Positions 1 to 8,753 of a stretch of 50,129 nt of DNA are shown piece by piece; position 1 is the stretch's first letter; the number at the start of each line of letters is the position of its first letter. Below the pieces are notes generated by a model. It saw only the letters and a program-made list of their open reading frames with translations, did no database searches and was not told where the DNA came from. The translations under genes were made by a program, and so were the position numbers. The DNA comes from Bacteroidales bacterium. Its GTDB lineage: Bacteria > Bacteroidota > Bacteroidia > Bacteroidales > F082. Location of the stretch: positions 1 through 50,129 of the forward strand of contig JAFYIE010000017.1 in assembly GCA_017538795.1 (NCBI GenBank), in the 5' to 3' direction.

Positions 1-1450
1 CGCTGCGATACTTTGAGAACACTGGAGCTGTCAAGAATGCTGAGGTTCTTCTCATGCCTTCCTGGATGCCACAGAAATTCTGGCAGTTAGGGTCGCAAAC
101 GAGTGGCTGATGTTTCTTGCCGAGAGCTTCAGCGATGACCATTCCGATTTCGTCGAGGTCTTCGCGGCATGTTGTTTCATCGATGCTGATGCCGAAGTGC
201 TGCTTGTCGATGATACGGAAGTTCATGCAGTGTTTCTCAGCGACTTCCTTCACTTTGCATGTGCAAGCGCCTTCCGGCAACTCGAACAACAATGTGTCGA
301 AGAAGTATTTGTTGAGCTGTTTCACGCCGTATTTCTCCAATTCCTTGGCGAGCTTGCCGGCGAGGCAGTTGATATGATGTGCAATTTCTTTAATACCATC
401 CTGTCCGTGATAGATTGCGTAGAATCCTGACATGATAGCGAGCAATGCCTGAGCTGTGCAGATGTTTGAAGTAGCCTTCTCACGTTTAATGTGCTGCTCA
501 CGTGTCTGCAATGCAAGACGATATGCCGGATTGCCGAGGGCATCCTTTGAGATACCGATGATACGGCCTGGCATTGAACGTTTGTAAGCTTCTGTTGTTG
601 CGAAGTATCCTGCGTGTGGACCGCCGAAGCCCATCGGGAGACCAAAACGCTGGTTGCTGCCGAACACCACGTCAGCGCCCCATTCGCCTGGAGGTGTGAT
701 AAGAGCCAAGCTCATCAAGTCGGCTGCAACACCAACCTGCATGCCTTTTTCTTTCCAAGCTTTCACTGACTCGCGATAGTCGATGACTTCACCGAACTGG
801 TTAGGATTCTGGACGATGACGCCGAAGTATTCCTCGCCTGCGCTGAAGTTCTTGATATCGTCAACAACGACTTCGATTCCGAGGAAATGAGCTCTTGTCT
901 TGATGACCTCGATTGTCTGTGGGAACATGTCGTTAGCCACAAAAATCTTCTTGACGTCAGCTTTCACCTGAGCACGTGTACGCTCGTGGTAGAACATGAG
1001 CATTGTCTCAGCGGCTGCTGTAGCCTCGTCGAGCAATGAAGCGTTTGCCAATGGCATTGCAGTCATGTCGCTGATAACAGTCTGGAAGTTGAGCAAAGCC
1101 TCAAGACGGCCTTGTGAAACCTCAGCCTGATAAGGAGTATATGATGTGTACCAACCTGGGTTCTCGAGGATGTTACGTGTAATGACGCCTGGGGTGATCA
1201 CGTTGTAGTAACCCATTCCGATGTAGCTGCGGAACTGTTTGTTCTTCGCGCCGAGAGCCTTGAGGTGGCTGATGCATTCGTATTCGTTCATTCCGCGCCC
1301 GATATTGAGGTCTTTTTTAAGACGAATATCAGGAGAAATAATCTCATCGACGAGCTGTTCGGTCGATTTCACGCCAATGACCTTAAGCATTTTTTCAACA
1401 TCTGCTTCTGTCGGGCCATTGTGACGTTTAATGAAGTTATTGTTAATCAT
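1..1450 (-). CDS. gcvP: Glycine dehydrogenase (P-protein of the glycine cleavage system), N-terminal part, cut by window edge
   Basis: This is the PLP-dependent P-protein, which decarboxylates glycine and passes the aminomethyl group to the lipoyl H-protein in the cytoplasm. An open frame runs on the minus strand from an ATG at 1450 to the window edge, about 483 codons. The start reads MINNNFIKRHNGPTEADVEK, followed by family stretches such as YTPYQAEVSQGRLEALLNFQ, ANASLLDEATAAAE, GADVVFGSNQRFG and, at the edge, FLTAPVFSKYRS. The full family length is about 950 residues, so the C-terminal half with the PLP lysine lies outside the window. No frameshift is seen. A TAAATTTG promoter box lies 40 bases upstream, and the gene is divergent from the lipoprotein at 1557. 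The identity is secure; only completeness is unknown. Confidence 0.95.
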   Translation of the reverse strand, partial: MINNNFIKRHNGPTEADVEKMLKVIGVKSTEQLVDEIISPDIRLKKDLNIGRGMNEYECISHLKALGAKNKQFRSYIGMGYYNVITPGVITRNILENPGWYTSYTPYQAEVSQGRLEALLNFQTVISDMTAMPLANASLLDEATAAAETMLMFYHERTRAQVKADVKKIFVANDMFPQTIEVIKTRAHFLGIEVVVDDIKNFSAGEEYFGVIVQNPNQFGEVIDYRESVKAWKEKGMQVGVAADLMSLALITPPGEWGADVVFGSNQRFGLPMGFGGPHAGYFATTEAYKRSMPGRIIGISKDALGNPAYRLALQTREQHIKREKATSNICTAQALLAIMSGFYAIYHGQDGIKEIAHHINCLAGKLAKELEKYGVKQLNKYFFDTLLFELPEGACTCKVKEVAEKHCMNFRIIDKQHFGISIDETTCREDLDEIGMVIAEALGKKHQPLVCDPNCQNFCGIQEGMRRTSAFLTAPVFSKYRS

Positions 1451-1489
1451 AGAGTTATATTTTGATTTGTTATTTATCACAAAAACGTG

Positions 1490-1497
1490 CAAATTTA
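1490..1497 (-). promoter_or_regulatory. Bacteroidota -7 promoter box for gcvP
   Basis: The minus strand reads TAAATTTG, matching the TAnnTTTG -7 consensus of the Bacteroidota primary sigma factor. It ends 39 bases before the gcvP ATG. I see no convincing TTTG -33 box at the usual spacing, so this is a moderate call. Confidence 0.5.
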
Positions 1498-1529
1498 ATT
1501 TTTTTTCTTCAATCTTCCGAAATATTTTT

Positions 1530-1537
1530 TAATTTTG
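1530..1537 (+). promoter_or_regulatory. Bacteroidota -7 promoter box for the lipoprotein gene
   Basis: TAATTTTG matches TAnnTTTG and lies 19 bases before the ATG at 1557. It sits back-to-back with the gcvP box about 30 bases away. No clear -33 element is seen. Confidence 0.5.
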
Positions 1538-1556
1538 CGTCATAAATTTTAAAAAT

Positions 1557-2357
1557 ATGAAAAAGATAGTTTTTTTATCAATGATTTTGGCTGTTTTGGT
1601 CACAAGTTGCAAAAAAGATGACAGCAAAACAACCACCTTAAATTACAAAGATTCAGATCCTATCAAAATGGTGTTTCAAGACACTCACAAAATAAAAGTC
1701 AGTTCTGATTATGATATCACCTATGAAATATTAAATACCGACACTATTCCTGTGGTGAGATTTGAAAGTAAAGGTGTCTTAAAGGCATTAAACATGGGAA
1801 CTGATAAGGTTAGAATCAGCAATGGATACGAGACCAAAACAGTTGATGTTGTAGTTGACCTTTTCACAGAGCCTCCTTTCGAATTTGGATGCGGTCCAAG
1901 CAGAATAAAAGAACTTTTTGGAGAGCCAATTTATTCTGCCACCACTCCTGACAACAGCTATCTATACTACGAATATATAGGCACCGATCCGGCAACAAAC
2001 TATATGTATTCGCCTACATGCTACCACATGGATTTCTACTTCAAAGATTGCGCGAATTATGAACAAGCCGAGCTTTACATCAGAAAGGCTAATATAGTAT
2101 TTTCTTTAAACAAATATTTAAGAAATAACTTCGATTTCCTGTTCCAATACCCGAACTTCTATTACGATTCCATAATAACTCACGACTCGGTTCCAGCTGA
2201 CATATACCAGAACAAACTGAATCCTAGTATTGTTTGCTTCAAATACGAGCATGCAAATCAGCACGACGACTATGGCTTGGTGTACAGGGAATTGGACATC
2301 GACTCTCTCGCTAATTCTTTGAAAACACGTCCGCGCTCTTCAAAATTCTTATATTGA
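1557..2357 (+). CDS. Surface-type lipoprotein of unknown function
   Basis: A 266-residue protein with a lipoprotein signal: basic start, hydrophobic core and lipobox LVTSC with Cys18. The residues after the Cys are KKDDS, close to the lysine-plus-two-acidics signal that exports lipoproteins to the cell surface in Bacteroidota, so surface display is likely (inference). The mature part is rich in Tyr, Asp and Phe and has several Cys (GCGPS, SPTCYH, KDCAN), but I recognise no catalytic motif or named family. Residues about 70-90 loosely resemble a bacterial Ig-like segment. The gene stands alone behind its own promoter. Its last 29 codons lie antisense to the 3' end of murD. It is a plausible real gene because of the promoter, signal and lipobox; the function is unknown. 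Confidence 0.75.
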   Translation: MKKIVFLSMILAVLVTSCKKDDSKTTTLNYKDSDPIKMVFQDTHKIKVSSDYDITYEILNTDTIPVVRFESKGVLKALNMGTDKVRISNGYETKTVDVVVDLFTEPPFEFGCGPSRIKELFGEPIYSATTPDNSYLYYEYIGTDPATNYMYSPTCYHMDFYFKDCANYEQAELYIRKANIVFSLNKYLRNNFDFLFQYPNFYYDSIITHDSVPADIYQNKLNPSIVCFKYEHANQHDDYGLVYRELDIDSLANSLKTRPRSSKFLY

Positions 2358-3574
2358 TCGTAGCTCGCAGCGGCAGGCGAAAGCAGGCATATATCGCCGT
2401 TTTTCGATAAACTCTTAATAATTTCAAAGGCTTCGTTGAGGTCTTTGAAATTTTTTATATCCCCTTGATAACCGGCTCTTTGAAGCATATCAAACATACG
2501 TGCGCCAGCCTTGCCGGTGTACAGAATATGCTCAACAGGATTATTCATCAGATATTCAATCAACGGAGAATAGTCGATTTCACGGTCAAACCCGCCAAGA
2601 AGCAGGAACTTCACTCCTTTTATTGTCTGCAAAGCCGCTATCGTGGCCTGCGGAATGGTCGAGATGCTGTCGTTATAGAACGTCACCCCGCCGAATGTGC
2701 CGACGAACTCTTGCCTGTGCTCCAACGGCTGGAACGTGTATAGATGAGGCAACACCTCATCGACAGGGATGCCGAAAGCGTAAATGGCACACAACGCAGC
2801 CTTGACATTCAAGCGGTTATGGTCACCATGCAGTGGTACATCATCCCAATTCACACCGAAATCGTAATACTGATAATTGAGCGAATGAACCATCATCTTA
2901 TCCGCCTCATAACAGAACTCGTCGTTGGTGACAGCCCAGTCTTTCTCGCCCATCTTCCTGATAATGTTCAACTTAGCGTTGCGATAAGCCTCAAAAGTGC
3001 CGAAATGATCGAGGTGCTCCTCAAAGACATTCAGCAAAATCCCGATGTGGGGACTGCGATGGATAAACTGCAGCTGATGCGCCGAAAGCTCGAAAACGAT
3101 TATCGTCTTATTGTTGATTTTCTCGATGACATCGAATATCGGAATGCCAATATTTCCAGCTAAAATAGCGTCTCTTCCCGACTCCTTCAGGAGATGATAA
3201 ATCAACGTCGAAGTCGTGCTTTTGCCCTTCGTTCCGGTAATGCCAATGATTTGGCTGTGAAACTCCTCGAGAAACAAATCGGTTTGCGAAGTGATTTTTG
3301 AGAAATCTACACTCTTGTCTTTCAATGAGATACCCGGCGTTTTCAACACGATATCATAATCTTTTACAGCATCGAAGTAATTGTCGCCGAAATATAATTT
3401 AGCATCAGTTTTCAGATCCTTAAAAGCGGCTTCGTTTTTGTCAGCGACACCGACCACGGCATGAGGCAGGAACTTTTGGATGAACGCCAACGACGACTTC
3501 CCCTCGCGCCCGAAGCCGAGGATGAGGATGCGCTTGCCACGAAGACGTTTGAATATGGTGTTCATGCTAACCAT
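2270..3574 (-). CDS. murD: UDP-N-acetylmuramoyl-L-alanine--glutamate ligase, MurD2-type (partner of MurL)
   Basis: A cytoplasmic Mur ligase of 434 residues. A Rossmann-like N-terminus (ILILGFGREGKSS) is followed by the ATP loop GITGTKGKSTTS at about 111-122, the central FELSAHQLQ and NVFEEHLDHFGTFEAYRNAK segments, HNRLNVKAALCAI, NDSISTIPQATIAAL and a C-terminal SPAAASYDQYKNFEERGRVF typical of MurD. Its start overlaps the MurL stop by 8 bases (ATGGTTAG); an in-frame ATG three codons later is an alternative start. Because it is coupled to MurL, I infer that it adds L-glutamate rather than D-glutamate to UDP-MurNAc-L-Ala, as MurD2 does in Xanthomonas. The sequence alone cannot prove the stereochemistry. 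Whether a second, classical murD or a murI exists lies outside the window. Confidence 0.85.
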   Translation of the reverse strand: MVSMNTIFKRLRGKRILILGFGREGKSSLAFIQKFLPHAVVGVADKNEAAFKDLKTDAKLYFGDNYFDAVKDYDIVLKTPGISLKDKSVDFSKITSQTDLFLEEFHSQIIGITGTKGKSTTSTLIYHLLKESGRDAILAGNIGIPIFDVIEKINNKTIIVFELSAHQLQFIHRSPHIGILLNVFEEHLDHFGTFEAYRNAKLNIIRKMGEKDWAVTNDEFCYEADKMMVHSLNYQYYDFGVNWDDVPLHGDHNRLNVKAALCAIYAFGIPVDEVLPHLYTFQPLEHRQEFVGTFGGVTFYNDSISTIPQATIAALQTIKGVKFLLLGGFDREIDYSPLIEYLMNNPVEHILYTGKAGARMFDMLQRAGYQGDIKNFKDLNEAFEIIKSLSKNGDICLLSPAAASYDQYKNFEERGRVFKELARESMSNSLYTKP

Positions 3575-4931
3575 TTAAGCCCTCCTTCAGTATGTTTTCA
3601 AACAGTTTCGGAAGATTGTTTCCATCGTCGAACTGCGCCACGTAATCCTCAACGGTCATGTCATCGGTTTTCGCCACACCGTTAAGGATGGTATCTTTCA
3701 GATTATCATCGGTTTGCAAAATCTTGTTGACGCAGGCTCTCACCTCGCCCACCGTCCCGACGCATTCAAACGGCTTCACGTCCACAGAACCGTCCAACTG
3801 GTCTAAAATAGGGCGTAAACTATTGTCGCTCAATAGGTCTTTGCCGAATATTTCAGTAAGTTCTTTTCTTGAAACGAACGGCGACAACGCCAACCATGTG
3901 AACAAACATTTCGGACATTTGCCGCACCACGAATCGGTCTTCGAACCAGCGTTACAGCTCTTGAACACTGGCCTATACTCCTTCGAGCGGCTAAACAACT
4001 TGGCTATCTGCAGCTCGTTCAGCGGGCGTAAGAAACTGAAATATTGAATGTCAACATTGATATATTTCTCGACATAATGACGGAAATCGTTTTCAAACGC
4101 CACCGACTTGCTGTACTGGTGGTTAATCTCGGTGTCAGGCACCGTTGGTTCGTTGGCCGACGACTCATTCGACAGCGCTATGTACTTCGATTTCGTCGCG
4201 AAACCAAGCAAAACAGTATAAAATGCCAGCATCGCCGAAAACGGAGTGTGCCCGTTGAGGTATCCCTCCGCATTCATCTTCAGCATCGTCGGGTCGAGTG
4301 TGCGCTTGATTATTGCCGTTTGCTCTTCAGTGTAACCTGCCGCCGCCACGCATTCGTTTGTAGCTCCTCGAGGATTGATAATCAACGGGATAGCAGGCAC
4401 ACGATTCTTCAGCATTTCCAGAGTCACAACCGAATCCTTGCCGCCGCCAACAGGAATGAGAGTCTGCTCGTGTAAAATACCGTCATTTCGACCGACCGCA
4501 GGGAGCGGAGAAATCTCCGTCTCGATATGCATAAACTCATCAATACTCGTCTCAATCCCATTGACATAAAAAAACTCCCCTAATCCATTGAAATACAACT
4601 TCTTCCACCAACGAATCTGTTCCTCGTCAAGCGAAAATGGTTTGATAATAACTGTTTTTGGACAAGCGATTTTCCAATAGCTGACAAGCTCAATCATCCC
4701 GATGTGGAAAATCAGGTTTTCAAGCAACGGCTTCGGTATCTCGTTCCAGTGATAAAATGGTCGTGCCGGAATCCGAAAACAAGGATGGAACTCAATTTTT
4801 TCATCATCGGATGAGATAAAAAAGTCAAATTTTGCAGAAAACTCGCCATTTTCCACGGAATAATTGTAACCTTGGAAGCAGAAAAATTCAAATTTTTCTC
4901 TCAGAGAATCATATTTCGCTTGATTTGACAT
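3567..4931 (-). CDS. murL: UDP-MurNAc-L-alanyl-L-glutamate epimerase (MurL)
   Basis: A 454-residue cytoplasmic protein with a PP-loop-like IPVGGGKDSVV at about 159-169, a conserved NESSANEPTVPDTEINHQYS at about 255-274 and a Cys cluster WCGKCPKC at about 335-342. This layout matches my knowledge of the MurL family, which uses ATP to epimerise the terminal L-Glu of UDP-MurNAc-L-Ala-L-Glu to D-Glu. It is transcribed ahead of murD with an 8-base overlap, exactly the expected partner. The start ATG at 4931 follows a TAATTTTG promoter box by about 20 bases. Older annotations may call such proteins ATP pyrophosphatase-like or hypothetical. A tRNA-thiolation enzyme is the main alternative, but the gene pair argues against it. 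Confidence 0.85.
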   Translation of the reverse strand: MSNQAKYDSLREKFEFFCFQGYNYSVENGEFSAKFDFFISSDDEKIEFHPCFRIPARPFYHWNEIPKPLLENLIFHIGMIELVSYWKIACPKTVIIKPFSLDEEQIRWWKKLYFNGLGEFFYVNGIETSIDEFMHIETEISPLPAVGRNDGILHEQTLIPVGGGKDSVVTLEMLKNRVPAIPLIINPRGATNECVAAAGYTEEQTAIIKRTLDPTMLKMNAEGYLNGHTPFSAMLAFYTVLLGFATKSKYIALSNESSANEPTVPDTEINHQYSKSVAFENDFRHYVEKYINVDIQYFSFLRPLNELQIAKLFSRSKEYRPVFKSCNAGSKTDSWCGKCPKCLFTWLALSPFVSRKELTEIFGKDLLSDNSLRPILDQLDGSVDVKPFECVGTVGEVRACVNKILQTDDNLKDTILNGVAKTDDMTVEDYVAQFDDGNNLPKLFENILKEGLNG

Positions 4932-4950
4932 CTTCTATCTTAATGATTTA

Positions 4951-4958
4951 CAAAATTA
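4951..4958 (-). promoter_or_regulatory. Bacteroidota promoter for the murL-murD operon
   Basis: The minus strand reads TAATTTTG, 19 bases before the murL ATG. A TTTG lies 22 bases further upstream, slightly longer than the common spacing of about 20. Confidence 0.5.
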
Positions 4959-5004
4959 TATATAAAAACGTTATCTTTAACAAAAAAACTTACCAATTTG
5001 CATT

Positions 5005-5044
5005 AGATTTCTCAACTCAACTCCGTTCCGCTCGAAATAACAAA
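5005..5044. repeat. Degenerate 40-bp interspersed repeat, copy 1
   Basis: The segment begins AGATTTCTCAACTCAAC and ends CTCGAAATAACAAA. It aligns without gaps to 33658-33697, with 30 of 40 positions identical by hand count. It lies between the GH3 gene and murL. It resembles small GATTTCTC...GAAATGAC intergenic repeats I associate with Bacteroidota genomes. Confidence 0.5.
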
Positions 5045-5054
5045 TGTGTTCGTA

Positions 5055-7934
5055 TCATTTTACAGCATCGTAGAAACAGTCATGAATCTTCGTCCTGATG
5101 TCGAGTTTCGACAACTTGTTATTCGACGCGTCGGGGTAAACTCTATTCGACAAGAATATCACAATCAACTGATTCTCAGGATCCGCCCATGCGAAAGTTC
5201 CCGTAAATCCAGTGTGTCCGAAGCTTTTCATCGACGACTGCTTCGATGGTGTGTAATACGGCACCGCCGGATCTACTTCAGGCTTGTCGAACCCGATGCC
5301 ACGACGGTTCATATTGTCTTTGAACGGCGCCGACGTGAATTTCTTGATTGTATAACTCGACAAAAACTGTCTGCTGTTTGCATATCCCTCATTAAGAAGC
5401 AGTTGCATCATCACGGCGAGGTCTCTGGCATCTGCGAAAAGCCCTGCGTGACCCGAAACACCTCCCATCAAAGCGGCCGCCTGGTCGTGGACATCGCCTT
5501 GCAACAGCTGCATCCTAAAACAAGTGTCGTTTTCTGTCGGGGCGATCTTGTCTAACGCAATGTGTTTCAACGGCTTATAATAGATATGATTCAAATTCAA
5601 AGGCTTGTAGAAGTTCTCTTCAAGATACTTCTCATAAGGCATGTTCGTCACCATTTCCACAATCTTCGGCAGGAAATAAAAGCCCAAATCGCTGTATTTG
5701 TACTTCTTTTCGCACGTTTCCGACACGATCACGGTTTCCGCGATGTCAAACTTGTATTCTTTCGATATGTACATGTCCTTCGCCACCCTGACAGTATGGT
5801 CTTCATCAATGTTTTTCCTGTAAAAATCGGAATCGGGTTTGCCGTCTTTTATAGTGCTCTTATAAATTGGTATCCAAGCAGTTAACCCCGCCTGATGTGT
5901 CATTATCTCAATCAGTTTTATATCGCCTTTGTCGGTGTTTTTCAGATACGGAAAATAGTCGCTGAGCTTGCTTTCCAAACTGATTTTACCATCGTCGTAA
6001 AGTTTCATGATTGCAAAAGTTGTGGCAAAAACCTTAGTAAGCGAAGCTATGTCATACACATCATCCGGCTGAACCTCGTGCCCGCCATCGTAAGTAAAAT
6101 GTCCGAAACACTTGTCATAGACGATTTTGCCGTCTTTCATGGCGATAATTTGGCAACCCGGAAACGCTCCCACCTCAATGCCATTCAACGCTATCGAATC
6201 AACTTTTTTAGTGAACTTGTTGTCTATCAATGCCACCGGGAGCGTTTCCGGCGTAAGCATATTCTCAAAACCGATTCCATCCCCGGCTTTGAATTTCCGG
6301 CTTATCCTAACAGGCAATTTCCCGCTCGGATTGAGATTCCCGACCATCACGTCGACTACAGCATTCACAGCGCCCTGCACATCTTCATAGCCAACAATCA
6401 CGGCCAAAGGCGATTTCTTGAAATCAAACTTGTTTAAGGCATACGGACAAGCGAACAGGTTGAAAACCACCTTGTTGTTTTTGCTCAAATCTTTTACAAA
6501 ATCAACAATTTCATCGGTTATGCCGAAGTTTTTGGTTGCATAAATCGAAGTGCCCTGAATATTGACAACAACAAGTTTATAATGCTTTAATTCATTGATA
6601 ATCCGCAACTTATCGTGGCCTTTAATTTTCTTATCAAGCAAATATGATTTCACATCATAACCCTCGCTTACAAGCTTTTGGGCAACATTGTCTTTTTCAC
6701 CAAAAGAAACAACCGCCACCGTCTGGGTCTTTTCAAGCGGAAGCACTCCATCCTTATTTTTGAGCATCGTAACAGCTTCATTATAAAGACGTTGTCTCAA
6801 ATTATAATACTTTATCCGATGCAAGTCATTGTCGACCGAAACCTCTGATTGCGGTTTATAATTCGCTATTCCAAGACTATATTTATATCTCAAAATTTTC
6901 TTGCAGCTCTCTTCCACCCTACTCTGCAACTTCTCATCATCCAATTGATTTACAATGATTTGAATTGTATTTTCAGGATTTATCGGCATTAAAACGACAT
7001 CAGCTCCCGCCATTATCGCACGCAAACCAACACTGTCGGGATGAACGCCTTTATAAGCGCCTTTCATCTCCATCGCGTCAGTGAAAATTATTCCTTCAAA
7101 GCCCATTTCCTCTTTCAAAAGACCTGTCACCACATTTTTTGAAATCGACGACGACAAGTTTTTCTCAGGTTCTATCGCAGGCATATACAGATGCCCCACC
7201 ATTGCGCCAGCAACTCCTTGATTTATAAGATATTCAAAAGGATAAAGCTCTGTTTTTTTAAGTTCTTTAAGCTTCTTGTCAACCTTCGGAAGCGTTTCGT
7301 GTGAGTCGGTTTTTGTGTCGCCATGACCAGGAAAATGTTTCATGGTCGGAAGCACGCCATTGTTCTGAAGTCCTAAAGCATACTGCGTTCCACGCTCAGC
7401 CACATCTTTAGGGTCTTCGCCAAAGCTTCTCATTCCTATAACAGGGTTGGTCGGCTCGTTGTTCACGTCAATATCCGGAGCGAAATCCACGTTAATACCC
7501 AAACGCCTACACTGTTCAGCGATTTGAGCGCCCATTTCGCCTATAAGTGCCTGATTCTGAATGGCTCCCAACGTCATCTGGTAAGGATACGAGATTCCGT
7601 CGTTGAGACGCATCCCAAGTCCCCATTCGCCATCAATGCCAACCATCAAAGGCGTTTGCGCCAACGACTGCCACTGATTCACCTGCTTCAGCAACGACTC
7701 CGCGTCAGTACGGAAAAACGTCACTCCACCTATGTTATATTTTTCGATAAGTTCCTGAATCTCAGCAAAACAAGGCTTGTTCGGCAAATTGGCTCTAACG
7801 TTAAGAAGCTGCCCCACACGTTGCTCCATCGTCAGCGAGTTGTAAACAGAATCAACCCAATGTTCCTCGTCAGACTGGGCTTTAGTGACAAAACCAAAAA
7901 ACAGAATAATTATTAAGAGATAAATCTTCCTCAT
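5055..7934 (-). CDS. Secreted NagZ-type GH3 beta-N-acetylhexosaminidase fused to a serine beta-lactamase-like domain
   Basis: 959 residues with signal peptide MRKIYLLIIILFFGFVTKAQ. The GH3 domain spans about 25-350: KHFPGHGDTKTDSH at 199-212 is the NagZ loop with its catalytic His, and FTDAMEM at about 284-290 supplies the nucleophile Asp286. A second alpha/beta part follows to about 545. The C-terminus, from about 575, is a class C beta-lactamase/DD-peptidase-type domain with SLTK at 631-634, a KYSDLG motif as the YxN equivalent, and GHTGFTG near the end. It probably cuts GlcNAc from peptidoglycan or glycans in the periplasm; the second domain may be a D-aminopeptidase, esterase or penicillin-binding type hydrolase (inference). 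It overlaps the upstream thioredoxin-like gene by 4 bases, so it is the third gene of that operon. Confidence 0.92.
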   Translation of the reverse strand: MRKIYLLIIILFFGFVTKAQSDEEHWVDSVYNSLTMEQRVGQLLNVRANLPNKPCFAEIQELIEKYNIGGVTFFRTDAESLLKQVNQWQSLAQTPLMVGIDGEWGLGMRLNDGISYPYQMTLGAIQNQALIGEMGAQIAEQCRRLGINVDFAPDIDVNNEPTNPVIGMRSFGEDPKDVAERGTQYALGLQNNGVLPTMKHFPGHGDTKTDSHETLPKVDKKLKELKKTELYPFEYLINQGVAGAMVGHLYMPAIEPEKNLSSSISKNVVTGLLKEEMGFEGIIFTDAMEMKGAYKGVHPDSVGLRAIMAGADVVLMPINPENTIQIIVNQLDDEKLQSRVEESCKKILRYKYSLGIANYKPQSEVSVDNDLHRIKYYNLRQRLYNEAVTMLKNKDGVLPLEKTQTVAVVSFGEKDNVAQKLVSEGYDVKSYLLDKKIKGHDKLRIINELKHYKLVVVNIQGTSIYATKNFGITDEIVDFVKDLSKNNKVVFNLFACPYALNKFDFKKSPLAVIVGYEDVQGAVNAVVDVMVGNLNPSGKLPVRISRKFKAGDGIGFENMLTPETLPVALIDNKFTKKVDSIALNGIEVGAFPGCQIIAMKDGKIVYDKCFGHFTYDGGHEVQPDDVYDIASLTKVFATTFAIMKLYDDGKISLESKLSDYFPYLKNTDKGDIKLIEIMTHQAGLTAWIPIYKSTIKDGKPDSDFYRKNIDEDHTVRVAKDMYISKEYKFDIAETVIVSETCEKKYKYSDLGFYFLPKIVEMVTNMPYEKYLEENFYKPLNLNHIYYKPLKHIALDKIAPTENDTCFRMQLLQGDVHDQAAALMGGVSGHAGLFADARDLAVMMQLLLNEGYANSRQFLSSYTIKKFTSAPFKDNMNRRGIGFDKPEVDPAVPYYTPSKQSSMKSFGHTGFTGTFAWADPENQLIVIFLSNRVYPDASNNKLSKLDIRTKIHDCFYDAVK

Positions 7935-8752
7935 CGTTCAATTTCATTTATAAGTTCCTGAATATCAAATGGCTTAGCTATTATTTTTTTATCCTCGTCG
8001 AGTAGAAAAAACGCTGGTGTCATGTCGACAGCATAACTTTCAACAATACGGGAATTCCATCCTTCACCATCGAAAATATTATAACATTTCTCAAGATGTG
8101 TTTTCTTCAAAAGGCGCTTAACATTCCTCAAATCGCCCGAAATATTTATCGTCACAATTGCGACATCATCGTTCTTCTTGGCAAATTCGCCTAATTCCTT
8201 AATCATCTCACGACAATGCGGGCAAGCATACGACCAGAAAAACAAAATCGTATATTTCGAGTCGACATCACTTAAGTTGAAGTCTTCTCCATTTATCACA
8301 ACAGCTTGAATATCAGGAGATTTAGCACCGATTCTAACTCTGTCATACGAGTTGGCGATTTCCAAAATTTCTTTTTTCTGATTCTCGTTGGCATCAACAA
8401 ATTCAAAATATGGCAAACTCATCAGATAATCGACTACAATATTCGCGCCCATCTCTGAAAAACCATACATAAGATATTGATACACAGACTTATACATCTC
8501 GTAAGAGGTACAACTGCGATTCAAGATATTGTCGGAAGCAAGAATCATGGCATACATCTGAATCCTCTGCGACTGGGTCGTATCCTGCTTTGAAGTGATG
8601 TATTCCGCCAACGTTCTTTTCATAAAATCACTGTCAATCAAAGTGCTGTCGTTGAAGTCGATCTTATCGAGCAAGACCTCTCCCTCCTGTCCTTTCATTA
8701 CTGAAAAAACAGACAACAACAATATGATTATCAGCGATTTAAATACTTTCAT
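7931..8752 (-). CDS. Exported thioredoxin-like protein (TlpA/DUF5106-like)
   Basis: 273 residues with an N-terminal signal peptide ending near SVMKGQ. The N-terminal half (about 25-145) is helical and unassigned. The C-terminal half is a thioredoxin fold with the redox motif WSYACPHCREM (CPHC) and a cis-Pro segment VDMTPAFFLLDED. The CPHC centre resembles oxidising or isomerase-type TlpA/DsbA proteins more than CGPC thioredoxin. Similar N-terminal DUF5106-like regions are common in Bacteroidota. It sits one base after the HEAT-repeat gene and overlaps the GH3 gene by 4 bases, so it may keep a secreted partner folded. The substrate is unknown. Confidence 0.85.
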   Translation of the reverse strand: MKVFKSLIIILLLSVFSVMKGQEGEVLLDKIDFNDSTLIDSDFMKRTLAEYITSKQDTTQSQRIQMYAMILASDNILNRSCTSYEMYKSVYQYLMYGFSEMGANIVVDYLMSLPYFEFVDANENQKKEILEIANSYDRVRIGAKSPDIQAVVINGEDFNLSDVDSKYTILFFWSYACPHCREMIKELGEFAKKNDDVAIVTINISGDLRNVKRLLKKTHLEKCYNIFDGEGWNSRIVESYAVDMTPAFFLLDEDKKIIAKPFDIQELINEIER

Positions 8753-8753
8753 C

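Noticed and set aside
1-1450. Apparent lack of a complete gene at the left edge, suggesting a pseudogene
   Set aside because: The minus-strand gcvP frame is open without interruption to the edge; it is simply cut by the window.
3567-4931. Reading murL as a tRNA-thiolation or ATP-pyrophosphatase enzyme because of the GGGKDS loop
   Set aside because: The coupled murD and the C-terminal WCGKCPKC block fit MurL better.
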